Source: Paradevosia shaoguanensis
GTDB lineage: Bacteria > Pseudomonadota > Alphaproteobacteria > Rhizobiales > Devosiaceae
Reading direction: 5' to 3'
Assembly (NCBI RefSeq): GCF_016801025.1
Contig: NZ_CP068983.1
Location: 3,774,501 to 3,838,500 of the forward strand
Length of the DNA: 64,000 bases
Positions 44,588 to 53,777 of this stretch are shown piece after piece. The notes beneath the pieces were generated by a model. The model saw nothing but the letters and a program-made list of their open reading frames with translations, made no database searches and was not told the DNA's origin. The first letter of the stretch is position 1. Each line of letters begins with the position of its first letter. The position numbers and the translations under genes are program-made.

Positions 44588-45234
44588 TACGCGATGTCGT
44601 CCTGACGAGGATAAATCTGCTTTTGCTCGCCTTGCTGGCGGCCGTGACGGCCTATGCCTTCGTCGCTGTACCTGCCGACGCGATCCTGCCGGTGCATTGG
44701 GGGCCGGACGGGCAGGCCGATCGTTTCGCGGGCCGAACCGAGGCATTCCTGATGATGCCGGTGATCGTGCTGGCCATGTGCGGTCTCTTCGCCGCCGTCG
44801 TGCGTTACATGCCGCGCGAACAGGTGGAGGGTGGCAAGTACGGACTGGGGGTGATCATCTCGGCGCTGCTGGTTTTGTTCCTGACGATCCAGAGTGGCTT
44901 GCTGCTCACCGGCCTCGGAATGCCAGTGGCCATGGTACAACTCATCATGCTGGGTATGGCGCTGTTGCTGATCGTGACGGGTAACGTCCTGCCCAAGTCG
45001 CAGCCCAATCGCTTCGCCGGTATCAGGCTGCCCTGGACCCTCGCCGACCACGCCAACTGGCGCGCAACGCATCGGCTGGTCGGCATGCTGATGATGGCCG
45101 GCGGCTTCCTGCTTGCAATCCTTGCGCTGCTGCCGATACACCCGCTCGTGCTGTTCGCCGGGTTCCTGTTGGCAGTGCTGATCCCGCTGATCGTGGGCGG
45201 GATCTATTCCTACCAGTTGAGCAGGCGAGCCTAG
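44584..45234 (+). CDS. SdpI family membrane protein
   Basis: 216 aa, ATG overlapping the repressor stop (ATGA). About six membrane helices, DUF1648 sign ILPVHWGPDGQADRF and the SdpI motif FAGIRLPWTLADHANWRATHRLVG. Together with the repressor it makes a two-gene sdpRI-like unit, possibly for sensing or resisting an envelope toxin. The stop overlaps the convergent glycosyltransferase stop. Confidence 0.88.
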   Translation: MIRDVVLTRINLLLLALLAAVTAYAFVAVPADAILPVHWGPDGQADRFAGRTEAFLMMPVIVLAMCGLFAAVVRYMPREQVEGGKYGLGVIISALLVLFLTIQSGLLLTGLGMPVAMVQLIMLGMALLLIVTGNVLPKSQPNRFAGIRLPWTLADHANWRATHRLVGMLMMAGGFLLAILALLPIHPLVLFAGFLLAVLIPLIVGGIYSYQLSRRA

Positions 45235-46517
45235 GCGCGCTTGCGGCTCTCCTCGCGCGGCACGTAATGGGCCATGACGCGCTCGATGACCTTGATGGCG
45301 TTATCCGTGCCCTTCTCGGCCTGAAGCTTCTCACCCAATGCCTGGGCATGGCTGCGGTAAGACGCGTTGGTCGTGAGGTCCTGCAATGCGGTCGCCAGGG
45401 TCTCCGGTGTCAGCTTGCGCAGCCGCACCGGCTTGGGGCCGCAGCCAAGTTCGTAGACGCGGCGGCCCCAATAGGGCTGGTCCACCGTCTGCGGCACGAC
45501 GAAGGTCGGCTTGCCCAGCGTGAGGCCGGCGGAGGTCGTGCCCGCGCCGCCATGGTGAACCACGGCGCTCACATACTGGAAGAGCTTGTCGTGCGGGGCC
45601 TTCTCGAAGGCGAAGATGTTCTCGGGCAGGTCGGCCGGATTGATGCCGCCCCAGCCGCGAGCCACGACGGCGCGGCCGCCCCATGCCTTCACGGCATCCT
45701 TGAGAATCTGCGTGTTGCGTTCAGCGCCGAACGGCATCGAGCCGAAGCCGATATAGACGGGAGCCTCACCGGCCGCGAGGAACTTCTTGAACTCGGGAGA
45801 GGGCTGCCAATCCGAGCGATCCCTGAGCTGCCAATAGCCGGTGACGATGGCGTTCTTGGGCCAATCGCGCGGGCGCGGCGAAACCAGGCTCGAATAGGCA
45901 TAGAGCGTCGTGAGCGGAGTGCCGTCCGTATTGCGGAAGAAGCCGCCTTTCTTGCGCGATTCGAGGCCCATCAGCTCGCGCCGCAGCTTGTTGCGGGGCA
46001 GGTTGTAGTAGATCTGCTGCACGGTCATGGCCGTGTAGCTGAGCTTGTTGAAGGTCGGCCCGAAGGTGGGGCTGTAATAGATGCAGAGCGGGAACTCGCT
46101 GGTGGAGTTCAGCGGCTGCAGCGCCACCATAATCGCCGGAATGCGCAGGGCCTCGGCGATGTCGACGCCGAAGCTGGTGTTCATGTTGAGGATGATGGCG
46201 TCGGCGCCCTGCGCCATGTTCCAGGCGAGGCGGGCAGCGGTGTCCACGATCCGCTGGCCCTGTCGCAGCAGGGCAGGGGCGTTCAGCAACATGTTCTGCG
46301 ACATCGCCTTGTCGAAGCGCGACGTCTGCAGGAACGACTGGATGCTCGAGCCGAGGCTCGCAAACTCGATGTCGTAATTCCTCGCCATCGGCTCGAACTC
46401 GGCAGTTGCACCGAGAACGACGGAATAGCCGCGTTCCTTCAATGAAACGGCTAAGGCCAGATATGGCTGGACATCGCCCTGCGTGCCGATCGTGGCAATG
46501 GCAATGCGCTTTACCAT
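45231..46517 (-). CDS. UGT-type glycosyltransferase (GT1, sterol/macrolide-like)
   Basis: 428 aa. The N-terminal acceptor domain begins KRIAIATIGTQGDVQPYLALAVSLKERGY, as in sterol 3-beta-glucosyltransferases. The donor domain has PVYIGFGSMPFG, the VVHHGGAGTTSAGLTLGKPTFVVP signature and WGRRVYELG. It transfers a sugar from a nucleotide sugar to a lipid or other hydrophobic acceptor. The acceptor cannot be read; no biosynthetic genes adjoin it. Confidence 0.9.
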   Translation of the reverse strand: MVKRIAIATIGTQGDVQPYLALAVSLKERGYSVVLGATAEFEPMARNYDIEFASLGSSIQSFLQTSRFDKAMSQNMLLNAPALLRQGQRIVDTAARLAWNMAQGADAIILNMNTSFGVDIAEALRIPAIMVALQPLNSTSEFPLCIYYSPTFGPTFNKLSYTAMTVQQIYYNLPRNKLRRELMGLESRKKGGFFRNTDGTPLTTLYAYSSLVSPRPRDWPKNAIVTGYWQLRDRSDWQPSPEFKKFLAAGEAPVYIGFGSMPFGAERNTQILKDAVKAWGGRAVVARGWGGINPADLPENIFAFEKAPHDKLFQYVSAVVHHGGAGTTSAGLTLGKPTFVVPQTVDQPYWGRRVYELGCGPKPVRLRKLTPETLATALQDLTTNASYRSHAQALGEKLQAEKGTDNAIKVIERVMAHYVPREESRKRA

Positions 46518-46997
46518 GCAAACCTCATTGTCCCTATCTGCGCCAAGCCCCCGTCAGCAGCCATTTACAAGGCGACGACGGACAAGTAGAAAAGGCTCAG
46601 CACATGCTGGTTTCATTACAAAAATCGCAATATTAGGGCAAGAGATGCCGCTTATGGTTGCCATCGCTTCGACGGCTATCCCCGGAAATCTCCGGGTTGA
46701 TGACGCGCGTCCGGCTGCGGCAGCCCTCGCCCCGATGTTGGCGGTCGCCCAAGGCGTTTCAAGGGCAGCGGCAAACGCTCGCTAGCTCTTCCCACAGGCC
46801 GCCGGGCGGCTGGGAGGAGCGAAATCGATCTGAAGCCGCGGCGAAATGCCCGGCCGTGCGCCCATTTCGGGCTTAAGCAAATCCACACCATAATTCCGCG
46901 ATAATCGCGGACACTCTACTTACCGCCGCACCATGCGCAGACATTCTGCCATGCCGGTCAACCGGGCCAAGCGAGCCAACGGCCCACAGAGGACTAA
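46518..46997. other. Intergenic region before the alaC-like gene
   Basis: 480 bp between divergent genes. No gene is credible here. A small hairpin (CCCGGA / TCCGGG) is at 46681-46696; otherwise nothing stands out. Confidence 0.4.
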
Positions 46998-48221
46998 ATG
47001 AGCGAAGATTTCCATCGCATCCGCCGCCTTCCGCCTTACGTGTTCGATCACATCAATCCGATCAAGGCCAAGGCACGAGCTAATGGCGTGGACATCATCG
47101 ACCTGGGCATGGGCAATCCGGACCTGCCCACGCCGAACCATATCGTCGAGAAACTGCAGGAAACCGCGCTCGATCCGCGCACACACCGCTACTCGACTTC
47201 CAAGGGCATTCCGGGCCTGCGCAAGGCCCAGGCCTCCTATTACGGCCGTCGTTTCGGCGTGAAGCTCAACCCCGATACGCAGGTGGTGGCGACCCTCGGC
47301 TCCAAGGAGGGTTTTGCGAACATGGCGGCGGCGATCACCGCGCCGGGCGACGTGGTGCTCGTGCCCAACCCGACCTATCCCATCCACTCGTTCGGCTTCA
47401 TCATGGCCGGCGGCGTGGTGCGCTCGATGCCGGCGGACCCCAATGAGGACTTCCTGCGTACGCTCGACCGCGCCGTGCGCCACTCGATTCCCAAGCCGAT
47501 CGCGCTGATTCTCAACTATCCGGCCAACCCGACCGCCTACGTAGCCGATCTCGATTTCTACGCCGAGGTCGTCAAGTATTGTAAGGCGCACGACATCTTC
47601 ATCCTGTCGGATCTGGCCTATGCCGAGATCTATTTCGACGGCGTGCAGCCGCCGTCCGTCCTGCAGGTGCCGGGAGCCATCGACATCACCGTGGAATTCA
47701 CCTCGATGTCCAAGACCTATTCGATGCCCGGCTGGCGCGTCGGCTTTGCCGTGGGCAACGAACGGCTGATCTCCGCGCTGGCGCGCGTGAAGTCGTATCT
47801 CGACTATGGTGCCTTCACCCCCATCCAGGTGGCCGCGGCGACCGCGCTCAACGGCTCGGACGAGGTGATCGAGGACGTGCGCAAGATCTACCAGCTGCGC
47901 CGCGACGTGATGGTGGAGAGCTTCGGCCGTGCCGGCTGGAACATCCCATCCCCGGGCGCGACCATGTTCGCCTGGGCGCCGATCCCCGACCAGTTCGCCC
48001 ATCTCGGCTCGCTCGAATTCGCCAAGCTGCTTATCCAGGAGACCGGCGTGGCCGTGGCGCCGGGCGTGGGCTTCGGCGAATACGGCGACCAGTACATCCG
48101 CCTCGCCCTCGTCGAGAACGAGCAGCGCATCCGGCAGGCCGCTCGCGCCATCAAGAAGTTCCTCGGCGGCGTGCCGAGCCACGGCAACGTGGTGCCCATG
48201 CAGGCCAACGCGAAGGTCTGA
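46998..48221 (+). CDS. PLP aminotransferase, AlaC-like (alanine/LL-DAP type)
   Basis: 407 aa. Marks of the AlaC group: RIRRLPPYVFDHINPIK at the start, IDLGMGNPDLPTP, YSTSKGIPGLRKAQA, NYPANPTA, LSDLAYAEIYFDG and the Schiff-base lysine K239 in SMSKTYSMPGWRVGF. It should exchange amino groups between glutamate and pyruvate or a related keto acid. In relatives this gene lies directly before hom; here a toxin-antitoxin pair stands between them. Confidence 0.9.
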   Translation: MSEDFHRIRRLPPYVFDHINPIKAKARANGVDIIDLGMGNPDLPTPNHIVEKLQETALDPRTHRYSTSKGIPGLRKAQASYYGRRFGVKLNPDTQVVATLGSKEGFANMAAAITAPGDVVLVPNPTYPIHSFGFIMAGGVVRSMPADPNEDFLRTLDRAVRHSIPKPIALILNYPANPTAYVADLDFYAEVVKYCKAHDIFILSDLAYAEIYFDGVQPPSVLQVPGAIDITVEFTSMSKTYSMPGWRVGFAVGNERLISALARVKSYLDYGAFTPIQVAAATALNGSDEVIEDVRKIYQLRRDVMVESFGRAGWNIPSPGATMFAWAPIPDQFAHLGSLEFAKLLIQETGVAVAPGVGFGEYGDQYIRLALVENEQRIRQAARAIKKFLGGVPSHGNVVPMQANAKV

Positions 48222-48224
48222 TCT

Positions 48225-48539
48225 TCAAGGCCCGGCGTCATCGTCGAAATAGGCGATGACGTCGCGGTGGCCGTGCAGGACCGCCACGATCTCGACTGCG
48301 TCAGGCAGGTAGCGGAAGAAGATAACATACCCCCTGAACGGGAAACTGCGCAGATCCGGCGCGAGTTCTGGCCTTGGCCTGCCAAGTGTGCCGGGGAGGG
48401 TGGAGAGCTTGCTGCATTGCTCGCCCATCCGAGCGATAATGTTCGTTGCCAGTTCCGGGCGTTGTGACTGGTCCGCGACGAAGATGCCGATCTCGATTAT
48501 CTGGCGTCTGGCGGCCGTCGTAAGGACCAGCTTCCTCAT
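48225..48539 (-). CDS. parE: ParE/RelE-family toxin
   Basis: 104 aa. Typical order: LVLTTAARRQIIEIGIFVADQS, a helix with ATNIIARMGEQCSKL, PGTLGRPRPELAPDLRSFPFRGYVIFFRYL, then VEIVAVLHGHRD. ParE toxins block gyrase; RelE relatives cut mRNA, and the ending HGHRD fits ParE. It follows the antitoxin gene with a 4-bp overlap. Confidence 0.9.
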   Translation of the reverse strand: MRKLVLTTAARRQIIEIGIFVADQSQRPELATNIIARMGEQCSKLSTLPGTLGRPRPELAPDLRSFPFRGYVIFFRYLPDAVEIVAVLHGHRDVIAYFDDDAGP

Positions 48540-48790
48540 TTATGGACCGGCTTGCCGGCCTGCCATGCCTTCAACTCTTCGTTCAGCCCCATCTGGACGT
48601 CTTCCCAGCTATGAGAGCCGCCTTCATCCAGAGCTGCCTGGATGCTCTCGCGAAGTGCCTTGAGCTTGGTTTCTCGCTCCTCCACGAGCCGCAAACCTTC
48701 GCGGACGACTTCGCTCACCGATCCGTAGCGGCCGCTGCGGACGGCTTCGGCTACGAATTCTTCCCAGCGTTCGCCGATTGATACGTTCAT
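48536..48790 (-). CDS. parD: ParD-family antitoxin
   Basis: 84 aa from ATG 48790, which has an AAGGAGGTGGATC ribosome site. The ribbon-helix-helix is MNVSIGERWEEFVAEAVRSG then YGSVSEVVREGLRLVEERE; the C-terminal part wraps the toxin. An inverted repeat at 48817-48846 should be its operator, giving the usual autoregulation. Confidence 0.9.
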   Translation of the reverse strand: MNVSIGERWEEFVAEAVRSGRYGSVSEVVREGLRLVEERETKLKALRESIQAALDEGGSHSWEDVQMGLNEELKAWQAGKPVHK

Positions 48791-48816
48791 GATCCACCTC
48801 CTTGGTGAAGGCAAAC

Positions 48817-48846
48817 GATAACAGGAATTGCGCAGTTTCTGTTATC
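48817..48846. promoter_or_regulatory. Operator of parDE
   Basis: GATAACAG-N14-CTGTTATC, perfect 8-bp arms, 27 bp upstream of the parD start. It also lies 50 bp before the divergent hom gene and might affect it. Confidence 0.6.
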
Positions 48847-48895
48847 AATTTTCTCCTATTGACGTGCAGGCAGTTTCCTATTCATGTGTCGCGCC

Positions 48896-50404
48896 ATGAG
48901 CGACATAGTTTCTTTCCGCCAAGCCGTTGAAGCCTTCATTGCGCAGCGCGGCTGGACTCCGACCCGGTTCGGCCGAGCGATTGCCGGCGATCCGCTGTTC
49001 GTCTTCGACCTGCGTGAGGGGCGCGAGCCGCGCTCGGATACGCGTGCGCGTATCCTCAAGGCGATGCAGGAGCAGGGCGATGCTTCCGCGCTGGCGCCGC
49101 TGCGCATCGGTGTGGCTGGCCTCGGCAATGTCGGGGCGACGCTCGTCAAGATTCTCCAGAACGATGGCGTCGAGCTCAACAAGAAGCTCGGGCGCCAGGT
49201 CGTGGTTACCGCCGTTGCCGCGCGCTCGCGCTCGCGCGACCGGGGCATCGATATTTCGGGCCTCGAATGGTTCGACGATCCGGTGGCCCTGGCCAAGTCC
49301 GATTCGATCGATCTTTTCGTCGAGCTGATCGGCGGCGAGGACGGGCCGGCGCTGGCCGCCGTGCGCGCTGCGCTCGAGGCGGGGCGCCCGGTGGTGACCG
49401 CCAACAAGGCGCTGCTGGCCAAGCACGGCGTGGCCCTGGCGCGGATTGCCGAGGATTCCGGCGCGCAGCTTGGCTTCGAAGCGGCCGTTGCCGGCGGCAT
49501 TCCGGTGATCAAGACGCTGCGCGAAGGCCTGGGCTCGGCGCGCATCGGGCGCGTCTACGGCATCATGAACGGCACCTGCAACTATATCCTGACGCGGATG
49601 GGCAACGAGGGCATCTCCTTCCAGGAATGCCTTCGCGACGCGCAGGCGCTCGGCTATGCCGAAGCTGACCCGACTTTCGACGTCGAAGGATTCGATACCG
49701 CTCATAAACTCGCCATCCTTGCCAGCCTCTGCTTCGGGTGCGAGATCGCGCCCAACGAGATTTTCGTAGAGGGTATCACCGGCATCTCGCAGGCGGATAT
49801 CAAGGTCGCCTCCGACCTCGGCTACAAGATCAAGCTGCTGGGCATTGCCCAGCGTTCTCCGGAGGGAATCGAGCAGCGGGTACATCCCACGCTCGTGCCC
49901 AAGAGTAGTGCGGTGGCGGGTGTCGATGGCGTGCTGAACGCGATCGCGCTCGAGACGGACTACGTGCACGAACTGCTGCTGGCCGGCCCGGGCGCGGGTG
50001 GCCCGCCGACGGCTTCCTCCGTGCTCTCTGACATTCTCGATATCGCCCGCGGTACGCGCGTGCCGCCGCTCGGCGTGCCGAGCCACGAACTCACGCCCTA
50101 TCGCCAGGCACCGATGCGGGCGCATGAGGGCGGCTACTACATCCGACTAAATGCCAAGGATGTTCCCGGCGCGCTTGCTGCTATTGCTTCGCGCATGGGC
50201 GAGCGGGGCATCTCGATCGAGAGTGTCATCCAGCGGCCAGACTTGCGTGTTAGCGACCCTGCCGCGGACGGCATTGCGACCCGCACGGTCGTGCTGCTTA
50301 CCCACGAAACCATGGAAGCGACGGTCCGCGGTACTATTGCCCAGATCGCCAGCGATGGTTTCATCGTGGGTGAGCCGCAGCTCATCCGCATCGAGAAAAT
50401 CTGA
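48896..50404 (+). CDS. hom: Homoserine dehydrogenase with an N-terminal helix-turn-helix-like extension
   Basis: 502 aa (ATG 48884 would add four residues), about 65 longer than usual. Residues 1-58 (FRQAVEAFIAQRGWTPTRFG, then DPLFVFDLREGREP) match a small XRE-like domain that alphaproteobacteria often carry as a separate protein. The NAD(P) site is IGVAGLGNVG at 71-80; the catalytic part has GIMNGTCNYILTRM and DVEGFDTAHKLAILASL; the last 80 residues form an ACT domain (YYIRLNAKDVPGALAAIASRMG) for feedback control. It reduces aspartate semialdehyde to homoserine for threonine and methionine. glpX and recJ follow, the common order in this class. Confidence 0.93.
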   Translation: MSDIVSFRQAVEAFIAQRGWTPTRFGRAIAGDPLFVFDLREGREPRSDTRARILKAMQEQGDASALAPLRIGVAGLGNVGATLVKILQNDGVELNKKLGRQVVVTAVAARSRSRDRGIDISGLEWFDDPVALAKSDSIDLFVELIGGEDGPALAAVRAALEAGRPVVTANKALLAKHGVALARIAEDSGAQLGFEAAVAGGIPVIKTLREGLGSARIGRVYGIMNGTCNYILTRMGNEGISFQECLRDAQALGYAEADPTFDVEGFDTAHKLAILASLCFGCEIAPNEIFVEGITGISQADIKVASDLGYKIKLLGIAQRSPEGIEQRVHPTLVPKSSAVAGVDGVLNAIALETDYVHELLLAGPGAGGPPTASSVLSDILDIARGTRVPPLGVPSHELTPYRQAPMRAHEGGYYIRLNAKDVPGALAAIASRMGERGISIESVIQRPDLRVSDPAADGIATRTVVLLTHETMEATVRGTIAQIASDGFIVGEPQLIRIEKI

Positions 50405-50439
50405 TCTTGCCCCTTGGTTGGGGCCAAGGGGACAAGCGC

Positions 50440-51423
50440 ATGAAGTTGAACTCGACAGACGGCAGCGGCAACGGGGCGGTCATCGCCCGCAATCTCACGC
50501 TCGAACTGGTCCGCGTGACCGAAAGCGCAGCCATCGCTGCTGCCGGCTGGCGCGGCAAGGGTGACGAGAAAGCCGCGGACGCCGCAGCCGTCGAGGCGAT
50601 GCGCGCCGAACTCCAGAAGATCGCCATTGCCGGACGGATCGTGATCGGCGAGGGCGAGCGCGACGAAGCGCCGATGCTGTTCATCGGCGAAGAGGTCGGC
50701 GGCGGCGAAGGCCCCGGCGTCGACATCGCGGTCGATCCGCTCGAAGGCACGACACTCTGCGCCAAGAACCAGCCGGATTCGATCTGCGTTCTGGCCATGG
50801 CCGAGCGCGGCGGCCTGCTCAACGCACCCGACGTCTACATGCACAAGATCGCTATCGGCGCCGGCTATCCCGCCGGAACGGTCGACCTCGACAAGTCGCC
50901 TGCCGAGAATGTGCGGGCACTGGCCGCGGCCAAGGGCGTGCCGGTTTCCGAGATCACTGCCTGTGTGCTCGATCGCCCGCGGCACGCGGCGCTGATCGAA
51001 GAGCTGCGCTCGACCGGCGTGGCGGTCAAGCTCATCAGCGATGGCGATATTGCCGGCGTGATCCATGCGACCAATACCGAAGACACCGGTATCGACATCT
51101 ACCTCGGCTCGGGCGGTGCGCCTGAAGGCGTGCTGGCGGCGGCGGCGCTGCGCTGCATCGGCGGGCAGATGCAGGGTCGGCTGATCCTCGACACGGCCGA
51201 GAAGCGCGAGCGGGCGCTGCGCATGGGCATCACCGACCCCAACCGCAAGTATGGCGTGACTGACCTGGCCTCGGGCGATGTGTTGTTCGCGGCTACGGGG
51301 GTGACCGACGGGAGCCTGCTTGAGGGCGTGAAGTTCCGGAAGGACGAGGTGGTGACTTCGACTATCGTGATGCGCTCCTGGAGCCAGACCGTTCGTTGGA
51401 TCAAGGCGCAGCACGCGCGCTAG
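50440..51423 (+). CDS. glpX: Fructose-1,6-bisphosphatase class II
   Basis: 327 aa from ATG 50440. Class II marks: RVTESAAIAAAGWRGKGDEKAAD, GRIVIGEGERDEAPMLFIGE and DIAVDPLEGTTLCA (metal-binding aspartates and glutamate), and GSGGAPEGVLAAAALRCIGG. It removes the 1-phosphate in gluconeogenesis, in the cytoplasm. 35 bp after hom. Confidence 0.95.
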   Translation: MKLNSTDGSGNGAVIARNLTLELVRVTESAAIAAAGWRGKGDEKAADAAAVEAMRAELQKIAIAGRIVIGEGERDEAPMLFIGEEVGGGEGPGVDIAVDPLEGTTLCAKNQPDSICVLAMAERGGLLNAPDVYMHKIAIGAGYPAGTVDLDKSPAENVRALAAAKGVPVSEITACVLDRPRHAALIEELRSTGVAVKLISDGDIAGVIHATNTEDTGIDIYLGSGGAPEGVLAAAALRCIGGQMQGRLILDTAEKRERALRMGITDPNRKYGVTDLASGDVLFAATGVTDGSLLEGVKFRKDEVVTSTIVMRSWSQTVRWIKAQHAR

Positions 51424-51440
51424 GGTTTGTGCGAGACCCA

Positions 51441-51546
51441 CCCACCGTACTTCCCCGGCCGCAGAGCCGGGGCCCACGGATATCTCCACTCGAGTGGAGC
51501 GGTGGAATAGGCCCCGGATCAAGTCCGGGGAAGGTCAGTGGTTGGG
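51441..51546 (+). repeat. Intergenic repeat, copy A (about 106 bp)
   Basis: Three palindromic parts: ACTTCCCCGG..CCGGGG, the CTCCACTCGAGTGGAG palindrome, and CCCCGGATCAAGTCCGGGG. A second copy in opposite direction is at 59224-59333, close to 90% identical by eye. It lies just after glpX and may also act as a terminator. REP/BIME-like, non-coding. Confidence 0.8.
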
Positions 51547-51597
51547 GCGTGGATCGGGGGCTTGTGTCCCGCTAGTGATAAGCACCCTCGTCGAACA

Positions 51598-51858
51598 TTA
51601 GGTTTCGAGTTCCAGCCGGCGGATAAAGAGCACGTTTCCCGCATACAGCGCGATCTCGCCAACCGGTTCGACGGCGCTGTATTCGTTGGTTCGGCCCTGA
51701 TACTCGATGCCGGTCCACACCACTCGCACTTCCTCGGTGGTGATGAAGCCGTTATCGACGAGCGCCGTCGAGAGCTTGTCGAGACTGCGCTCGTCCTGGA
51801 CGGTCAGTGTTTCGGCGGCTTGGCCCGGTATGGCGATGCTGACCTCGAATACCTGCAT
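51598..51858 (-). CDS. Small unknown protein
   Basis: 86 aa from ATG 51858, with GGGGGAG 6 bp upstream. The protein is a short alpha/beta domain (MQVFEVSIAIPGQAAETLTVQ, VRVVWTGIEYQGRTNEYS). Family not recognised. It lies between glpX and recJ in the opposite direction, breaking the usual hom-glpX-recJ run. Confidence 0.6.
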   Translation of the reverse strand: MQVFEVSIAIPGQAAETLTVQDERSLDKLSTALVDNGFITTEEVRVVWTGIEYQGRTNEYSAVEPVGEIALYAGNVLFIRRLELET

Positions 51859-51980
51859 GCTCATCTCCCCCTTTTCCTCGATTTTACGCTGACTCCCAAT
51901 CGTGACAACCACATGGAAGACCTGCGCATAACCTGGCATTTGGCCTCGACCTTGCCCGGTAAACGCGGTTAGGTCGGCCC

Positions 51981-53777
51981 ATGCTCGACGAACGTGCCTA
52001 TTTCCTGGATGTCTCGCGCTCGGCCACCGGTCGCGCCTGGGTGGATAGGCTCGATGCCAATACCAGCCGCATCGCGCAGGCCATTTCGCAGCGTACGGAC
52101 CTTTCGGAGATCCTGTCGCGCATCGTCGCCGGCCGCGGCATCGGGCCGGACGAGGCGGAGAGCTTCCTCAATCCGACCATACGCGACCTGATGCCCGATC
52201 CCTCGACCATGACTGCCATGGACAAGCTCGTCGCGCGGCTGGCGCGGGCGATCGTCGATGGCGAGCGAGTGGCGCTCTTTGGTGACTACGATGTCGACGG
52301 CGCGTGCTCCTGTGCGCTGATGAGCCGGTTCCTGCGCCATTTCGGGCTCGATCCGCAGGTCTATATCCCCGACCGCATATTCGAGGGCTATGGGCCGAAC
52401 GTGGCGGCCATCGACAAGCTGATCGATGGCGGGGCCAACCTCATCATCACGCTCGACTGCGGCACGACGAGCGACGCGCCGATCACCCATGCTCGTTCAC
52501 GAAACGTCGACGTGTTGGTGATCGACCACCACCTGTCGGACTTCGAGCTTCCCGAGGCGACGGCCATCGTCAATCCGAATCGACCGGATGACGTTTCGGG
52601 GCTGGGCTATCTCTGCGCGGCCGGCGTGACCTTCATGGTGCTGGTCGCGGCGAACCGCGAACTGCGCAATATGGGGCGCTCCGGGCTGCCCGACCTGATG
52701 GCCATGCTCGACCTCGTGGCCCTTGCCACGGTTTGTGATGTGGTGCCGCTTGTTGGGCTCAACCGCGCCTTCGTGCTGCGGGGCCTCGAAGTCGCCCGGC
52801 GCGGCAATAATCGCGGGATCTCCGCGCTGGCCCTGGCGGCGCGCATCAACGGGCCGCTCAATCCTTATCATCTGGGCTACCTCATCGGGCCCCGCATCAA
52901 TGCGGGCGGGCGCATCGGCGACGCGGCGCTCGGTACGCGACTGCTGACCCTCGATGACGAGCATGAAGCCCTGGCGGTAGCGGCGCGACTCGATGAGCTC
53001 AACACCGAGCGGCAGCGGATCGAACTCGAAGCGGTCGAGGAGGCGACGCGCGTTGCCGAGGCCGAGATCGGCAATGGCGACGGGCCACCAGTGCTGGTGT
53101 TGGCGTCGGAAAACTGGCACGCGGGCGTCGTTGGCCTCATCGCGGCGCGGCTGCGTGAGCGGTTCGAGCGGCCAGCCTTTGCCATCGCGCTTGGGCCGGA
53201 TGGTACGGGCACCGGCTCGGGACGGTCGATGCCGAACGTCGACCTGGGGCGCGCGGTGATCGAGGCCGTGGAGGCGGGGCTGATTCCCAAGGGCGGCGGC
53301 CACGCAATGGCGGCGGGCGTGACGATACGATCGGGCCAGCTTGGGCCGTTCCGCGCGCATATGGCCGAGGCACTGGTCGCACAGGTTAGCGCAGCAAGGG
53401 CTGCAACGGCGCTGCCGATCGACGCGGCACTGACCGCGCGCGGGGCGTCGCCCGAATTCGTTCATGAGGTCGAGCGGGCAGGGCCGTTCGGCTCGGGCAA
53501 TCCGACGCCGACTTTCGTGTTCCCGGCGCACAAGGCCAAGTTCGCCGAGGTCGTGGGGCAGGGCGGGCATGTCCGCTTCACGCTGACTTCGGACGATGGC
53601 GCGCGACTCAAGGCAATTGCCTTCCGCGCAGCCGGGCAACCGACCGGCGACCTGCTGCTCAATGCCGGAAACGACGCGCCGCTCCACATCGCCGGGACAC
53701 TCGGAATCGACCACTGGCAGGGGCGCGAGCAGGTGCAATTGCGCGTCGTCGACATCGCACAGCCGCCGACACGTTAG
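51981..53777 (+). CDS. recJ: Single-stranded-DNA-specific exonuclease RecJ
   Basis: 598 aa. DHH-family motifs: LFGDYDVDG with D102, D104 and D106; D159 in ITLDCGTTS; DHH at 182-184 in VIDHHLSD; then the DHHA1 domain with GRSMPNVDLG and KGGGHAMAAG, and a C-terminal OB fold. It degrades ssDNA 5' to 3' in recombination and mismatch repair. Confidence 0.95.
   Translation: MLDERAYFLDVSRSATGRAWVDRLDANTSRIAQAISQRTDLSEILSRIVAGRGIGPDEAESFLNPTIRDLMPDPSTMTAMDKLVARLARAIVDGERVALFGDYDVDGACSCALMSRFLRHFGLDPQVYIPDRIFEGYGPNVAAIDKLIDGGANLIITLDCGTTSDAPITHARSRNVDVLVIDHHLSDFELPEATAIVNPNRPDDVSGLGYLCAAGVTFMVLVAANRELRNMGRSGLPDLMAMLDLVALATVCDVVPLVGLNRAFVLRGLEVARRGNNRGISALALAARINGPLNPYHLGYLIGPRINAGGRIGDAALGTRLLTLDDEHEALAVAARLDELNTERQRIELEAVEEATRVAEAEIGNGDGPPVLVLASENWHAGVVGLIAARLRERFERPAFAIALGPDGTGTGSGRSMPNVDLGRAVIEAVEAGLIPKGGGHAMAAGVTIRSGQLGPFRAHMAEALVAQVSAARAATALPIDAALTARGASPEFVHEVERAGPFGSGNPTPTFVFPAHKAKFAEVVGQGGHVRFTLTSDDGARLKAIAFRAAGQPTGDLLLNAGNDAPLHIAGTLGIDHWQGREQVQLRVVDIAQPPTR

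Noticed and set aside
46483-46785. Short open frames in the gap before the alaC-like gene
   Set aside because: Low-complexity translations and no ribosome sites; they appear to be chance frames.
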